Origin: DASPKS01 sp035628035
GTDB lineage: Bacteria > Bacteroidota > Rhodothermia > Rhodothermales > Rubricoccaceae
DNA length: 23,084 nucleotides
Direction: 5' to 3'
Assembly (NCBI GenBank): GCA_035628035.1
Contig: DASPKS010000065.1
Location: 1 to 23,084, forward strand
The notes under the pieces were generated by a model, which was not told where the DNA came from, searched no databases, and worked only from the letters and a program-made list of their open reading frames with translations. Positions 1 through 7,402 of the stretch are shown here, piece after piece. The first letter of the stretch is position 1, and each line of letters starts with the position of its first letter. Position numbers and translations under genes: made by a program.

Positions 1-1
1 C

Positions 2-265
2 GTGTATGCCGACGCCGCCGCCGCGTGGAGCGGGGACTGGCCGGGGGCGGGCGCGTTCCGTAAGGACGTCGGCGCCGAGCTCCGCCTCGGGTTCGACTCG
101 TTCTACCTCTTCCCGACGGCGCTCTTCGTCTCGGGTACCTACGGGCTCGACGAGTTCGACCTCGCGCTGCCCGAAGGCTTCCTCACGCCCGAGGGGAACG
201 CGTTCGTGCGCTACGGCGGCGAGCTGCAGTGGCATTTCGGCGCCCTCTTCGAGTTCGACTTCTGA
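2..265 (+). CDS. C-terminal fragment of a probable outer-membrane beta-barrel protein
   Basis: The reading frame is open from the window edge to a TGA at 263-265, giving the last ~87 residues of a protein whose start lies outside the window. The fragment alternates polar and aromatic/hydrophobic residues (LRLGFDSFYLFPTALFVSG, then a later ELQWHFGALFEFDF end) and finishes on Phe. Both traits are typical of the last strands of outer-membrane beta-barrels recognised by the BAM complex. The family cannot be named from the fragment. In related bacteria such ends occur on Tol-like or surface-antigen proteins, but that is only a suggestion. The next gene starts inside the stop codon (TGATG), so the two are probably translationally coupled. 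Confidence 0.6.
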   Translation: MYADAAAAWSGDWPGAGAFRKDVGAELRLGFDSFYLFPTALFVSGTYGLDEFDLALPEGFLTPEGNAFVRYGGELQWHFGALFEFDF

Positions 266-1233
266 TGCGCTTTTTCTTTCCGCTCCTCTTCGCGGCCATG
301 GCCTGTCCCGCTGCCGCCACGTCCCTGGTCGTCCCCGACTCACTCCCGGCGCTGACGGGGGACCTGCAGGTGGACCTCCGCATGGCGGGTGAGACTGCGC
401 CCGACCGCTTCTTCGGGCGCGAGGGGCGGCGGAGTCCCGCGCTCGCCTTCGCGATGTCGGCGGCGCTGCCGGGGCTCGGGCAGGCCTACAACGGGAGCTG
501 GGTCCGCGCGGCCGTGGCCCTCGGCCTCGAGGCGGGCCTGTGGGCGGGGCACTTCACCTGGAAAGCGCAGGGGCGCGAGGGGGAGGAGGCGTTCCAGGCC
601 TTCGCCCACCAAGAGTGGAGCCCGTACCGATACGCCGACTGGCTCAACGCCTATCCCGGTGCCGGCGACGAGATCGACCTCACGCCCGTCGAGGACATCG
701 ACTTCCAGCGCCCGGAGCAGTGGTCTGGCGACGAGTGGGCGCGCGTGCTCGGGTTCTTCCAGGACATCCGCGCCACCGAGCGCATCACGCGCTACGTCAA
801 CGCCGACGGGACGGGCAGCGGCGCCACGTTCTCGCACGTCCTGCCCGACTTCGGCGAGCAGCAGTACTACGAGCTCATCGGGAAGTACTTCCAGTACGGC
901 CCGGGGTGGTCCGACTGGTGTGCCGACTACCCCAACCCCGAGGAGAACCCGGAGTGCTTCTCCATCGAGGGGCAGGAAGACCGCGACGAGTTCGCCACGA
1001 AGACCGACCTCTTCTTCGCGTACGCCCGCGACCACGCCGAGGCGAACACGCTGCTCCGGCGGGCCTCGCGCGCGGTGAGCTTCGTCCTCGCCAACCACGT
1101 CCTCGCCGCCGTCGACGCCGCCCTCACGGCGCGCCTCCACAACCGGGGCCTGGAACTCGACGCCGGGGTCGACCTGCGCCCCGGCGCCGACGGCGCGGCC
1201 ACACCGATGGCGTCCCCCCGAGTGCAGTTCTGA
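265..1233 (+). CDS. Secreted/envelope DUF5683-like protein
   Basis: 322 residues. I chose the ATG at 265 because it overlaps the previous stop by one base and begins directly with a signal peptide (MRFFFPLLFAAMACPAAA). A motif near residues 56-90 (SAALPGLGQAYNGSWVRAA) matches the start of the DUF5683 family, in which a PGxGQxYNG motif precedes a hydrophobic helix. A second hydrophobic, Ala-rich stretch near residues 268-292 contains the LxAVDAAL pattern seen at the end of that family. The middle part is acidic and aromatic and shows no motif I know. The protein probably sits in the envelope; its function is unknown. It shares an operon with the barrel fragment upstream and the DUF92 gene, which begins 2 bp after its stop. 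Confidence 0.7.
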   Translation: MRFFFPLLFAAMACPAAATSLVVPDSLPALTGDLQVDLRMAGETAPDRFFGREGRRSPALAFAMSAALPGLGQAYNGSWVRAAVALGLEAGLWAGHFTWKAQGREGEEAFQAFAHQEWSPYRYADWLNAYPGAGDEIDLTPVEDIDFQRPEQWSGDEWARVLGFFQDIRATERITRYVNADGTGSGATFSHVLPDFGEQQYYELIGKYFQYGPGWSDWCADYPNPEENPECFSIEGQEDRDEFATKTDLFFAYARDHAEANTLLRRASRAVSFVLANHVLAAVDAALTARLHNRGLELDAGVDLRPGADGAATPMASPRVQF

Positions 1234-1235
1234 GC

Positions 1236-2033
1236 GTGCCCGCGTTGGCGTTGATCGGGCCGATCCTCCTGGCCCTGGCGTTCGCCGTCCTGGCTTGGCG
1301 AATTGGTTTTTTGAGCGGGTCCGGTGCGGCCGCGAGCGGGCTGCTCGCTTTCGGCGTCGTGGCGGCGGGGTGGGCGTGGGCGATCCCGGGCCTCACCTTC
1401 TTCGTCCTGTCGAGTCTGCTCTCGCGTGCGGGACGGCGCCGGAAGGCGGCCGCCGAACGGCTCGCCGAGAAGGGGAGCCGGCGCGACGCCCGGCAGGTGC
1501 TCGCCAACGGCGGCGTGGCGGGCGCGCTCCTCGCGCTGCACGCGCTCGCGCCCCACCCCGCGCTCTACTGGGGGTTCGTCGGCGCCTTCGCCGCCGCGGC
1601 GGCCGACACGTGGGGCACCGAGATCGGCACGTGGGCCGGCGGGCCGACGTGGCAGGTGGCGACGGGGCGGCGGGTGCTGCCGGGCACGTCGGGGGGCGTG
1701 TCGCTCGCCGGCACGCTGGGCGCGGTGGCTGGCGCGCTTGCCGTCGTGGGTTCAGCCCTTCCCTTTGCCTCGCGCTTTCTCGAAGGGTGGTCTTTGGGAC
1801 CAACGACGGCGCTCGTCGCCGGAGCCGCCGTGGGCGCGGCGCTGCTCGACTCCGTGCTCGGCGCCACGGTGCAGGCGCGCTATCGCAGCCCCGACGGCGC
1901 GCTCACCGAGCGCCCCATGGCCGATGGGCGGCCGCTCCCGCTGGCCGCCGGCTGGCGGGGCATCACCAACGACGTTGTAAATCTCGCCTGTACGCTCGTG
2001 GGCGGGCTCGTCCCCGTGATCGCCCTCGGCTGA
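1236..2033 (+). CDS. DUF92 family integral membrane protein
   Basis: 265 residues, from a GTG at 1236 just behind the preceding stop; a TTG at 1245 is an alternative start. Several hydrophobic segments span residues 4-24, 31-62, 91-124, 154-176 and 188-208. The conserved DUF92 signatures appear in order: RDARQVLANGG (84-93), ADTWGTEIG (123-131), PGTSGGVSLAGT (149-160), LLDSVLGATVQ (203-213) and NDVVNL (245-250). The family includes the plant phytyl-phosphate kinase VTE6, so a polyprenyl or phytyl phosphate substrate is conceivable. The bacterial members have no settled function. It acts in the inner membrane. Family assignment is firm; activity is inference. Confidence 0.85.
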   Translation: MPALALIGPILLALAFAVLAWRIGFLSGSGAAASGLLAFGVVAAGWAWAIPGLTFFVLSSLLSRAGRRRKAAAERLAEKGSRRDARQVLANGGVAGALLALHALAPHPALYWGFVGAFAAAAADTWGTEIGTWAGGPTWQVATGRRVLPGTSGGVSLAGTLGAVAGALAVVGSALPFASRFLEGWSLGPTTALVAGAAVGAALLDSVLGATVQARYRSPDGALTERPMADGRPLPLAAGWRGITNDVVNLACTLVGGLVPVIALG

Positions 2034-2036
2034 CCG

Positions 2037-2044
2037 TACTTTCT
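2037..2044 (+). promoter_or_regulatory. Possible -7 promoter element (TACTTTCT)
   Basis: TACTTTCT fits the first six positions of the Bacteroidota -7 consensus TAnnTTTG and lies 24 bp before the TPR-protein start. I find no TTTG-like -33 element at the right distance, so this is a weak candidate. Confidence 0.3.
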
Positions 2045-2060
2045 GCCGGTTTTCTCTCCG

Positions 2061-3644
2061 ATGCTCCTCGTGCGCCTCGCCCGGATCCCCGCGATGCTCC
2101 TTCGCTTCGCGTTGCCCTTCGGGGTTCTCACCGCCCTCGTGCTCGCCGCCGCGGCGCACGCGCAGGGGCCCGCGCCGGCCGATCCGCCCGCCTCGCGCTA
2201 CGGCGCGATGCTGCTCGGGACGCCGGAGGGCGTCGGCCTCCTCGAAGAGGGGCGCGCGCAGATGCTCGCCTTCCGACTCGACGAGGCCGAGGCCACCTTC
2301 CGCCGCCTCGACGCCGCCGAGCCCGGCAGCCCCGCCGCCGCCTACCACCGCGTGATCCTCGCGCTCTGGCGCGCGCTCATGGCCGAGCGCGAGCCGTACT
2401 ACGGCCGCTTCTTCGCCCGCGCCGACTCCCTCGACGCCCGCCTCGACGCGCTCCCCGACTCCCCCTGGAAGACCCACTTCCGCGCCGAGATCGCCTTCGC
2501 CCGCGCCGCCCTCCTCGCCAAGCAGGAGCGGTTCCCCCGCGCCGCGCTCGCCCTCCGCAGCGCCTACAACGGGTTCGAGGCGAACGTCCGCCGCTACCCC
2601 GACTTCGTCGAGTCGTACAAGGGGATGGGGCTGTGCCACGTGGCCGTCGGCGCGGTGCCGCGGTCGTACCGGTGGATCCTCAGCGTGCTCGGCTTCGGGG
2701 GGAGCGTGCCGCAGGGGATGGCCGAGCTGGCGCGGGCCGCCACCGAGAGCCGGTACAACCGTGAGGAGGCCGCCCTCTACCTCGCCGCCGTCGACGCCGT
2801 CCTCAACGAGCGGAAGGCCGGGGCCATCGAGGGCGTCCGCCGCCTCTATGAGGGGTACCGCGGGAGCCCCATGACGGCCTACCTCTACGCGTACCTCCTC
2901 CTCGACGCCCGCCGGGCCGATGAGGCGGAGGCGCTCCTCCGCGAGGCCGAGGCCGCCCAGCAAGCCCCCGGCGTGGAGGACATCCCCTACGTGCAGTACT
3001 ACCTCGGCGAAGCGCTCTTCCGCCAGAACCGGTTCGACGAGGCCGTCGGGTTCTTCGAGGGGTACGCACGGACGTACCGGGGGGAGGCCCTCCTCGCGCA
3101 GGCGTACCTCCACGCCGGGCTGTGCCGCGAGATGCTCGGCGCCCGCGAGGCCGCCGAGGTGCACTACCGCCGCGTCCGCTCCGACCGCGACCTCGACAGC
3201 GACCAGGCCGCCCTCCGCGACGCCGAGCGCCTCCTCCGCCGCCCCATGACGGAGACGGAGCGCACGCTCCTCCGCGGGCAGAACCTCTACGATGGAGGCC
3301 GCTACCGCGAGGCCGTCGCCACGCTCCAGCCCCTCTTCGGGGAGGCTGGTCTCCCCGAGGTGCAGCGCGCCGAGGCGGCGTACCGCACCGCCCGCGCCTA
3401 CCACGCCCTCGGCGAAGGGGACGAGGCCCTCCGCCACTACCGCCTCGCCGTCGAGCGGCCCGGCGACCCCCTGGCGAAGTGGGGGCCGTGGAGCCAGTTC
3501 TACATCGGCGAGGTGTACGAGGCGCGCGGCGACGGGGAGGCGGCGCGGCAGGCCTACCGCGCCGCCCTCGCCTACGAGCAACCCTTCGACTACCACAAGG
3601 GGCTCGAGCAGCGCGCGCGCACGGCCCTGGCCCGCCTCCGCTAG
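2061..3644 (+). CDS. Secreted tetratricopeptide-repeat protein
   Basis: 527 residues. The N-terminus is a signal peptide ending near AAAAHAQ (residues 29-35); the ATG at 2094 (MLLRFALPFG) would give a more compact signal and is a realistic alternative start. The rest is mostly helical with TPR-like units: one near residues 58-92 (FRLDEAEATFRRL), a pair near 311-385 (YLGEALFRQNRFDEAVGFF) and three or so near 405-515 (YDGGRYREAVATL, YHALGEGDEALRHY, YEARGDGEAARQAY). No catalytic domain is visible. It is probably a periplasmic or outer-membrane-associated scaffold. The exact role is unknown. A leader with a pyrimidine tract ending in CCG precedes the ATG, and there is no Shine-Dalgarno. Confidence 0.8.
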   Translation: MLLVRLARIPAMLLRFALPFGVLTALVLAAAAHAQGPAPADPPASRYGAMLLGTPEGVGLLEEGRAQMLAFRLDEAEATFRRLDAAEPGSPAAAYHRVILALWRALMAEREPYYGRFFARADSLDARLDALPDSPWKTHFRAEIAFARAALLAKQERFPRAALALRSAYNGFEANVRRYPDFVESYKGMGLCHVAVGAVPRSYRWILSVLGFGGSVPQGMAELARAATESRYNREEAALYLAAVDAVLNERKAGAIEGVRRLYEGYRGSPMTAYLYAYLLLDARRADEAEALLREAEAAQQAPGVEDIPYVQYYLGEALFRQNRFDEAVGFFEGYARTYRGEALLAQAYLHAGLCREMLGAREAAEVHYRRVRSDRDLDSDQAALRDAERLLRRPMTETERTLLRGQNLYDGGRYREAVATLQPLFGEAGLPEVQRAEAAYRTARAYHALGEGDEALRHYRLAVERPGDPLAKWGPWSQFYIGEVYEARGDGEAARQAYRAALAYEQPFDYHKGLEQRARTALARLR

Positions 3645-3668
3645 CGTGGCCATGTGAAAAGAAGGCCA

Positions 3669-3699
3669 TTTGTGGGGGGGCGCAACGTCCCTACCTTCC
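3669..3699 (+). promoter_or_regulatory. Bacteroidota-type promoter TTTG-N19-TACCTTCC
   Basis: TTTG at 3669-3672 is followed, after exactly 19 bases, by TACCTTCC at 3692-3699. The spacing and the TAnnTT core match the Bacteroidota primary-sigma consensus (TTTG-N19-21-TAnnTTTG). It lies 34 bp before the metalloprotease ATG, which predicts a leader of about 20 nt. A short TGGCC/GGCCA inverted repeat (3647-3651, 3664-3668) sits just upstream and may weakly end the previous transcript. Confidence 0.65.
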
Positions 3700-3725
3700 C
3701 CGCTCACTTTGCTGCTTTCCTTCCG

Positions 3726-5078
3726 ATGCGCCTCCCGCTACTCCGGCCGGGGATCTCCCGGATCGCCGCCCTCGCCGCCCTCGCATGGCCGGGCCTCGTT
3801 GCCGCCCAGGACCTCGCCGACAGCATTGACCTCACCGGGCCGGTGTGCGTCCTCCATTCGGACCACCCGGACATGATCCATACGGAGGGCTCGCTCCCGA
3901 GCGCGCGCTCGTACAACCCCGACGCGCGGCGGACAGCCACCTTCGTCGTGAACTACAGCGGGTTCTCGCCGCAGGCCCAGGCCGCCTTCCAGCGCGCCGT
4001 CGACATCTGGAGCACCCACATCAGCTCCGCTGTCCCCATCCACGTCCAGGCGAACTGGGCCCCGTTGGGTTCGGGGGTCCTCGGGGCGGCCGGCCCGACG
4101 AACTTCCGGCGCAACCCCCCCAACGCGCCCTACCCCAACACGTTCTACCCCATCGCGCTGGCCGAGGCCCTCGCCGGGTTCAGCTTCAACGGCACCAGCG
4201 CCGACATCAACGCCACCTTCAACAGCAACTTCGGGAGCTGGTACCTCGGGCTCGACGGGAACCCCCCGAGCAGCCAGTGGGACTTCGTCTCGGTGGTGCT
4301 CCACGAGCTCGGCCACGGGCTGGGCTTCGTCGGCAGCGGCCGCGTGGACAATGGGTCCGGCACCACCGAGTGCGACGGCGTGTCCGGGAACGGGTGCTGG
4401 GGGGGCACGACCATCGTCGAGCCCTACACCTACGACCGGTTCGTGGAGGACGCCGGCGGCAACTCCATGCTCGACGCCACGCTCTACCCGAACCCCTCGC
4501 CCCAGCTCGGCACCCTCCTCCGCAGCAACCAGCTGTACCACGACGGCCCGACCGTCACGCTCACGCTCGGTACGCGGGGCCGCCTCTACGCCCCGGGCGG
4601 TTGGCAGCAGGGCTCGTCGTACTCCCACTTCGACGAGACGATCTACCCCCCGGGCAACCAGAACGCGCTCATGACGCCGTTCATCAACAACGGCGAGGCG
4701 TTCACGTCGCCCGGCCCGTCCACCTGCGCCCTGTTCAAGGACTCGGGCTGGCCGATGGGCGACGACTGCGCGGCGATCATCGTGACGGCGAACGAGGAGC
4801 CGGCCATCGCGCGTGGCGCCACGCTGGAGCGGCTCGGGCCCAACCCCTTCACGGGAACGACCACGCTCCGCCTCCGCGTGGAGGAGGCGCAGGCCGTCCG
4901 CGCCGAGCTGTTCGACGCGCTCGGCCGCCGCGTGGCCGTCCTCTTCGAGGGGACCGTCGCCGCCGGGCAGGCCGCGCCGATCCAGGTCGACGGCACGACG
5001 CTTCCGGCCGGCGTCTACGTCGTCCGCGTGACGGGTGAGCAGGTGGCCCTCACCGAGCGGGTCCTCCTCACGAACTGA
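3726..5078 (+). CDS. Secreted zinc metalloprotease with T9SS type A sorting domain
   Basis: 450 residues from the ATG at 3726, chosen because it directly begins a signal peptide (MRLPLLRPGISRIAALAALA, cleavage near VAAQ, residue 28) and lies 34 bp after a good promoter; an upstream in-frame ATG at 3654 would precede that promoter. The catalytic motif HELGHGLGF is at 193-201. The position where classic metzincins carry their third zinc ligand (HExxHxxGxxH) is Gly203. A distant SHFDE (His301) followed by LMTPF (Met316) resembles the displaced third ligand and Met-turn of leishmanolysin-like enzymes. Residues ~367-450 form a T9SS sorting domain: GPNPFTGTTTLRL, ELFDALGRRVAVL and LPAGVYVVRV. The enzyme is therefore probably exported across both membranes to the cell surface or medium. 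Substrate unknown. It is monocistronic, being closed by a strong terminator. Confidence 0.85.
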   Translation: MRLPLLRPGISRIAALAALAWPGLVAAQDLADSIDLTGPVCVLHSDHPDMIHTEGSLPSARSYNPDARRTATFVVNYSGFSPQAQAAFQRAVDIWSTHISSAVPIHVQANWAPLGSGVLGAAGPTNFRRNPPNAPYPNTFYPIALAEALAGFSFNGTSADINATFNSNFGSWYLGLDGNPPSSQWDFVSVVLHELGHGLGFVGSGRVDNGSGTTECDGVSGNGCWGGTTIVEPYTYDRFVEDAGGNSMLDATLYPNPSPQLGTLLRSNQLYHDGPTVTLTLGTRGRLYAPGGWQQGSSYSHFDETIYPPGNQNALMTPFINNGEAFTSPGPSTCALFKDSGWPMGDDCAAIIVTANEEPAIARGATLERLGPNPFTGTTTLRLRVEEAQAVRAELFDALGRRVAVLFEGTVAAGQAAPIQVDGTTLPAGVYVVRVTGEQVALTERVLLTN

Positions 5079-5095
5079 CGCACCCGCGTTCACGG

Positions 5096-5134
5096 AGAGC
5101 GCCGCCCCTCACCTCGGAGGGGCGGCGCTCTTTT
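5096..5134 (+). terminator. Strong intrinsic terminator
   Basis: A perfect 15-bp GC-rich stem (5096-5110 with 5117-5131) closes a 6-nt loop and runs into TTTT (5131-5134). It lies 18 bp after the metalloprotease stop. The opposite strand has no T tract after the stem, so it mainly ends the plus-strand transcript; the convergent minus-strand gene ends at 5156. Confidence 0.9.
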
Positions 5135-5155
5135 CGTAGGGGGCCGGGCAGGGGG

Positions 5156-7147
5156 TCAGTCCAGCTTCTCGAACCACACGTCGCGGGTCCGCCCGTTCCC
5201 GACGCGGAGGCCGGTGACACGGCCGTCGTCGCCGCGCTCGAAGGCGAGCTCCATGGGGGGGAAGGCCGCCCCGATGAAGGCGTCGCCCTGGTGGTGCCGG
5301 AGCGGGATGGCGCCGAGGCGGCGGTGGTGCAGGACGAGCGCGCCGTCCTCAACCGTCAGCGCGTACGCGGCGTCGAGCTCCTCGCTGTAGTACCGGCCGG
5401 CGTAGGCCGAGAGGTCGGGCGCTGGTGGGGGCATCGTCCCGGCAACGTCGAGGCGGCGGGCGCGGTGGTCGCCGCCCTGGTGGAGCGTGAGCGCGGTAAC
5501 GGCCCCGCTCGCGTCGCGGTGGAAGGTGAGGCCGGCGGCGACGACGGGGATGGCGAAGGTGGAGTCGGAGGTGGGGACGATCTCGACGGCCTGCTGCCCC
5601 GTCGCCTGCGTGACGTAGCGGTCGCCTTCGCGCCGGATGTCGAGGACGAACCCGGGCACCTCCTCCAGCTCGTACCGGCCGGCGTAGGCGTCGAACCGCG
5701 CAGGGTCGAACGTGGCCGGGTCGAACGCGGCCGGCGCGGTGGGGGCATCGTCTTCCATCTGGTCGCCGAAGAACGTCTCGGCGATCTCGGCCGCCACGGC
5801 CTCCGGGCCGAACGAGGCGTCGTTGGTGAGGACCACCACGCCCGCGTCGAGGTCGGGGTAGTAGACGAGCTGCGCGCGGTGGGCGTTGTCCATGCCGTTG
5901 TGCCAGACACGCCGGAGCCCGCGCTCGCGGTCCACGACAAAGCCGAGCCCGTAGTCCGTCGTGTCCCCGTCGGTAAGGACGAACGGCGTGGTCATGTCCC
6001 GGAAGAGGTCCGCGCCGCCGACCTCACCTGTGCGGAAGTTGCGTATCCACCGCGCGAGGTCGCCCACGGTGGTGTACATGCCGCCCGGGCCCTGCGCGTT
6101 CGCGAAGTCGGAAACCTCCCGGTACCCGCTCTCCGTGGGAGCGTAGCCCTGGGCCCTGCCAGGGATCACCGCGCCCGTCTCCCGAACCCACGTGCGCATC
6201 ATCCCCAGCGGGGCGAACACGTTCTCGGCCATCCACTGCGGGAACGGCTGCCCCGTCACGCGCTCGATGACGAGGGCGAGCAGCCCGTACCCGGTGTTGT
6301 TGTAGTTCCACTCCGCCCCGGGGGCATTCTGGAGGCGCGCCTGTCGGCGGACGACCTCGACCATCTCGCCGCGCTCGATGTAGTCGCCCACGTCGATGCG
6401 ACGGCCGCCGAGGACGAGGGCGTTGAGCACCTCGCGGTACCCACTCGTGTGGGTGAGGAGGTGGCGGAGCGTGACGGGCTGCCCGAAGTCGGGCAACTCC
6501 GGGATATAGGTGCGGACGTCGTCGTCGAGCGAGAGCCGCCCCTGCCGGGCGAGGAGGCCGATGGCGAAGGCGGTGAACTGCTTCGAGACGGAGCCGATGT
6601 TGGAGGGGGTGTCGACGGTGAAAGGGACGCCGTGCGTGAGGTTCGCCATCCCGTAGGCCCGTGCGAAGGCGACCTCGCCGCCCCGGATGACGGCGACGAC
6701 GGCGCCGGGAGTGTCCGGTCCAAAGGTGGTCGCCAACCTTTGGTCTACCTTCCCCTCAGGCGTCGTCGCCGCCGGCTCGGCGCGGGCCACCACGAGGTCG
6801 TAGCGGCCGGTGCTGCCTTCCTCGAAAGGGGCGATGATGATGCGGTACTCGCCGGCGGCCTCGGTCTCGAACTGGAACGGCTCCGGGCCACTCGTGCCAT
6901 TGGGGCTGTCGAACTCGCCGAGGGCCTCGCCGCCGGGGCCGGCTACCCGGACGACCACGTCGACGCCGCGCTGGACGGCGCGCCCGGCGACGAACTGCCC
7001 GGCGTCGAGCGAGAGGGTATAGGCGTGCGGCTCGCCCGCCGCCATGGTCCGCTCGACGAGGCGGCCGACGGTGATGGGCCGGGTCTCCTGCGCAGCGGCG
7101 ACGCCGGCGAAGAGGAGGGCCGGAAGGAGAACTCGAAGCGTGCGCAT
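5156..7147 (-). CDS. Secreted serine hydrolase, class C beta-lactamase/penicillin-binding-like
   Basis: 663 residues with a signal peptide (MRTLRVLLPALLFAGVAAAQ). Residues ~25-122 form a beta-rich domain resembling bacterial pre-peptidase (PPC-like) modules (HAYTLSLDAGQFV, GEYRIIIAPFEEGSTGRYDL). The beta-lactamase-fold domain spans ~133-465: nucleophile motif SVSK (Ser186, Lys189), YNN (Tyr282, Asn284) and HNG (416-418) in place of the KTG triad. The C-terminal ~190 residues contain two YAGRY beginnings (near 494 and 586), as in the lipocalin-like tails of DUF3471-type proteins. The family covers esterases, D-aminopeptidases and peptidases; the substrate cannot be told, and true beta-lactamase activity is unlikely given the architecture. 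It lies convergent to the metalloprotease. I could not find a promoter between it and the tRNA terminator. Confidence 0.85.
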   Translation of the reverse strand: MRTLRVLLPALLFAGVAAAQETRPITVGRLVERTMAAGEPHAYTLSLDAGQFVAGRAVQRGVDVVVRVAGPGGEALGEFDSPNGTSGPEPFQFETEAAGEYRIIIAPFEEGSTGRYDLVVARAEPAATTPEGKVDQRLATTFGPDTPGAVVAVIRGGEVAFARAYGMANLTHGVPFTVDTPSNIGSVSKQFTAFAIGLLARQGRLSLDDDVRTYIPELPDFGQPVTLRHLLTHTSGYREVLNALVLGGRRIDVGDYIERGEMVEVVRRQARLQNAPGAEWNYNNTGYGLLALVIERVTGQPFPQWMAENVFAPLGMMRTWVRETGAVIPGRAQGYAPTESGYREVSDFANAQGPGGMYTTVGDLARWIRNFRTGEVGGADLFRDMTTPFVLTDGDTTDYGLGFVVDRERGLRRVWHNGMDNAHRAQLVYYPDLDAGVVVLTNDASFGPEAVAAEIAETFFGDQMEDDAPTAPAAFDPATFDPARFDAYAGRYELEEVPGFVLDIRREGDRYVTQATGQQAVEIVPTSDSTFAIPVVAAGLTFHRDASGAVTALTLHQGGDHRARRLDVAGTMPPPAPDLSAYAGRYYSEELDAAYALTVEDGALVLHHRRLGAIPLRHHQGDAFIGAAFPPMELAFERGDDGRVTGLRVGNGRTRDVWFEKLD

Positions 7148-7164
7148 AGGGGGGCGAGGGGTAC

Positions 7165-7198
7165 AAAAAAACTCCCGGGCTCGGGTGAGCGCCGGGAG
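7165..7198 (-). terminator. Intrinsic terminator of the tRNA-Arg transcript
   Basis: Read on the minus strand, CTCCCGGC (7198-7191) pairs with GCCCGGGAG (7180-7172, one bulged C) around a 10-nt loop and is followed by seven T (7171-7165). It lies 8 bp after the tRNA 3' end and 17 bp before the hydrolase start, so it separates the two transcripts. Confidence 0.8.
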
Positions 7199-7206
7199 GA
7201 GTTTAG

Positions 7207-7280
<74 letters not shown>

Positions 7281-7289
7281 AGGCGTCGG

Positions 7290-7297
7290 AAAAGATA
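7290..7297 (-). promoter_or_regulatory. Probable tRNA-Arg promoter -7 element
   Basis: On the minus strand TATCTTTT (7297-7290) matches TAnnTTTn and ends 9 bp before the mature tRNA 5' end. A partial -33 element (TGGG) lies 19 bases upstream. This predicts a leader of only a few nucleotides. Confidence 0.5.
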
Positions 7298-7402
7298 CGG
7301 CGGGGGAGGGCGGAGGCCCAGCGGGCGGCGCGGAAATCCCCGTGAACCCCTGAACCGTCGGACGAGCCCACGCGTTGGCGCCCCAAGACGCGCCGTCAAC
7401 GC

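Noticed and set aside
3647..3668. Terminator after the TPR gene (TGGCC/GGCCA inverted repeat)
   Set aside because: Only 5 bp of stem, a 12-base loop and a TTTG that better serves as the -33 promoter element.
1752..3707. A 651-residue minus-strand open frame under the TPR gene
   Set aside because: Low-complexity product and full overlap with two supported plus-strand genes; a composition artefact.
5156..7147. Antibiotic-resistance beta-lactamase
   Set aside because: The SxxK/YxN fold is shared with many esterases and peptidases; the HNG motif, fused domains and 663-residue length argue against a dedicated beta-lactamase.
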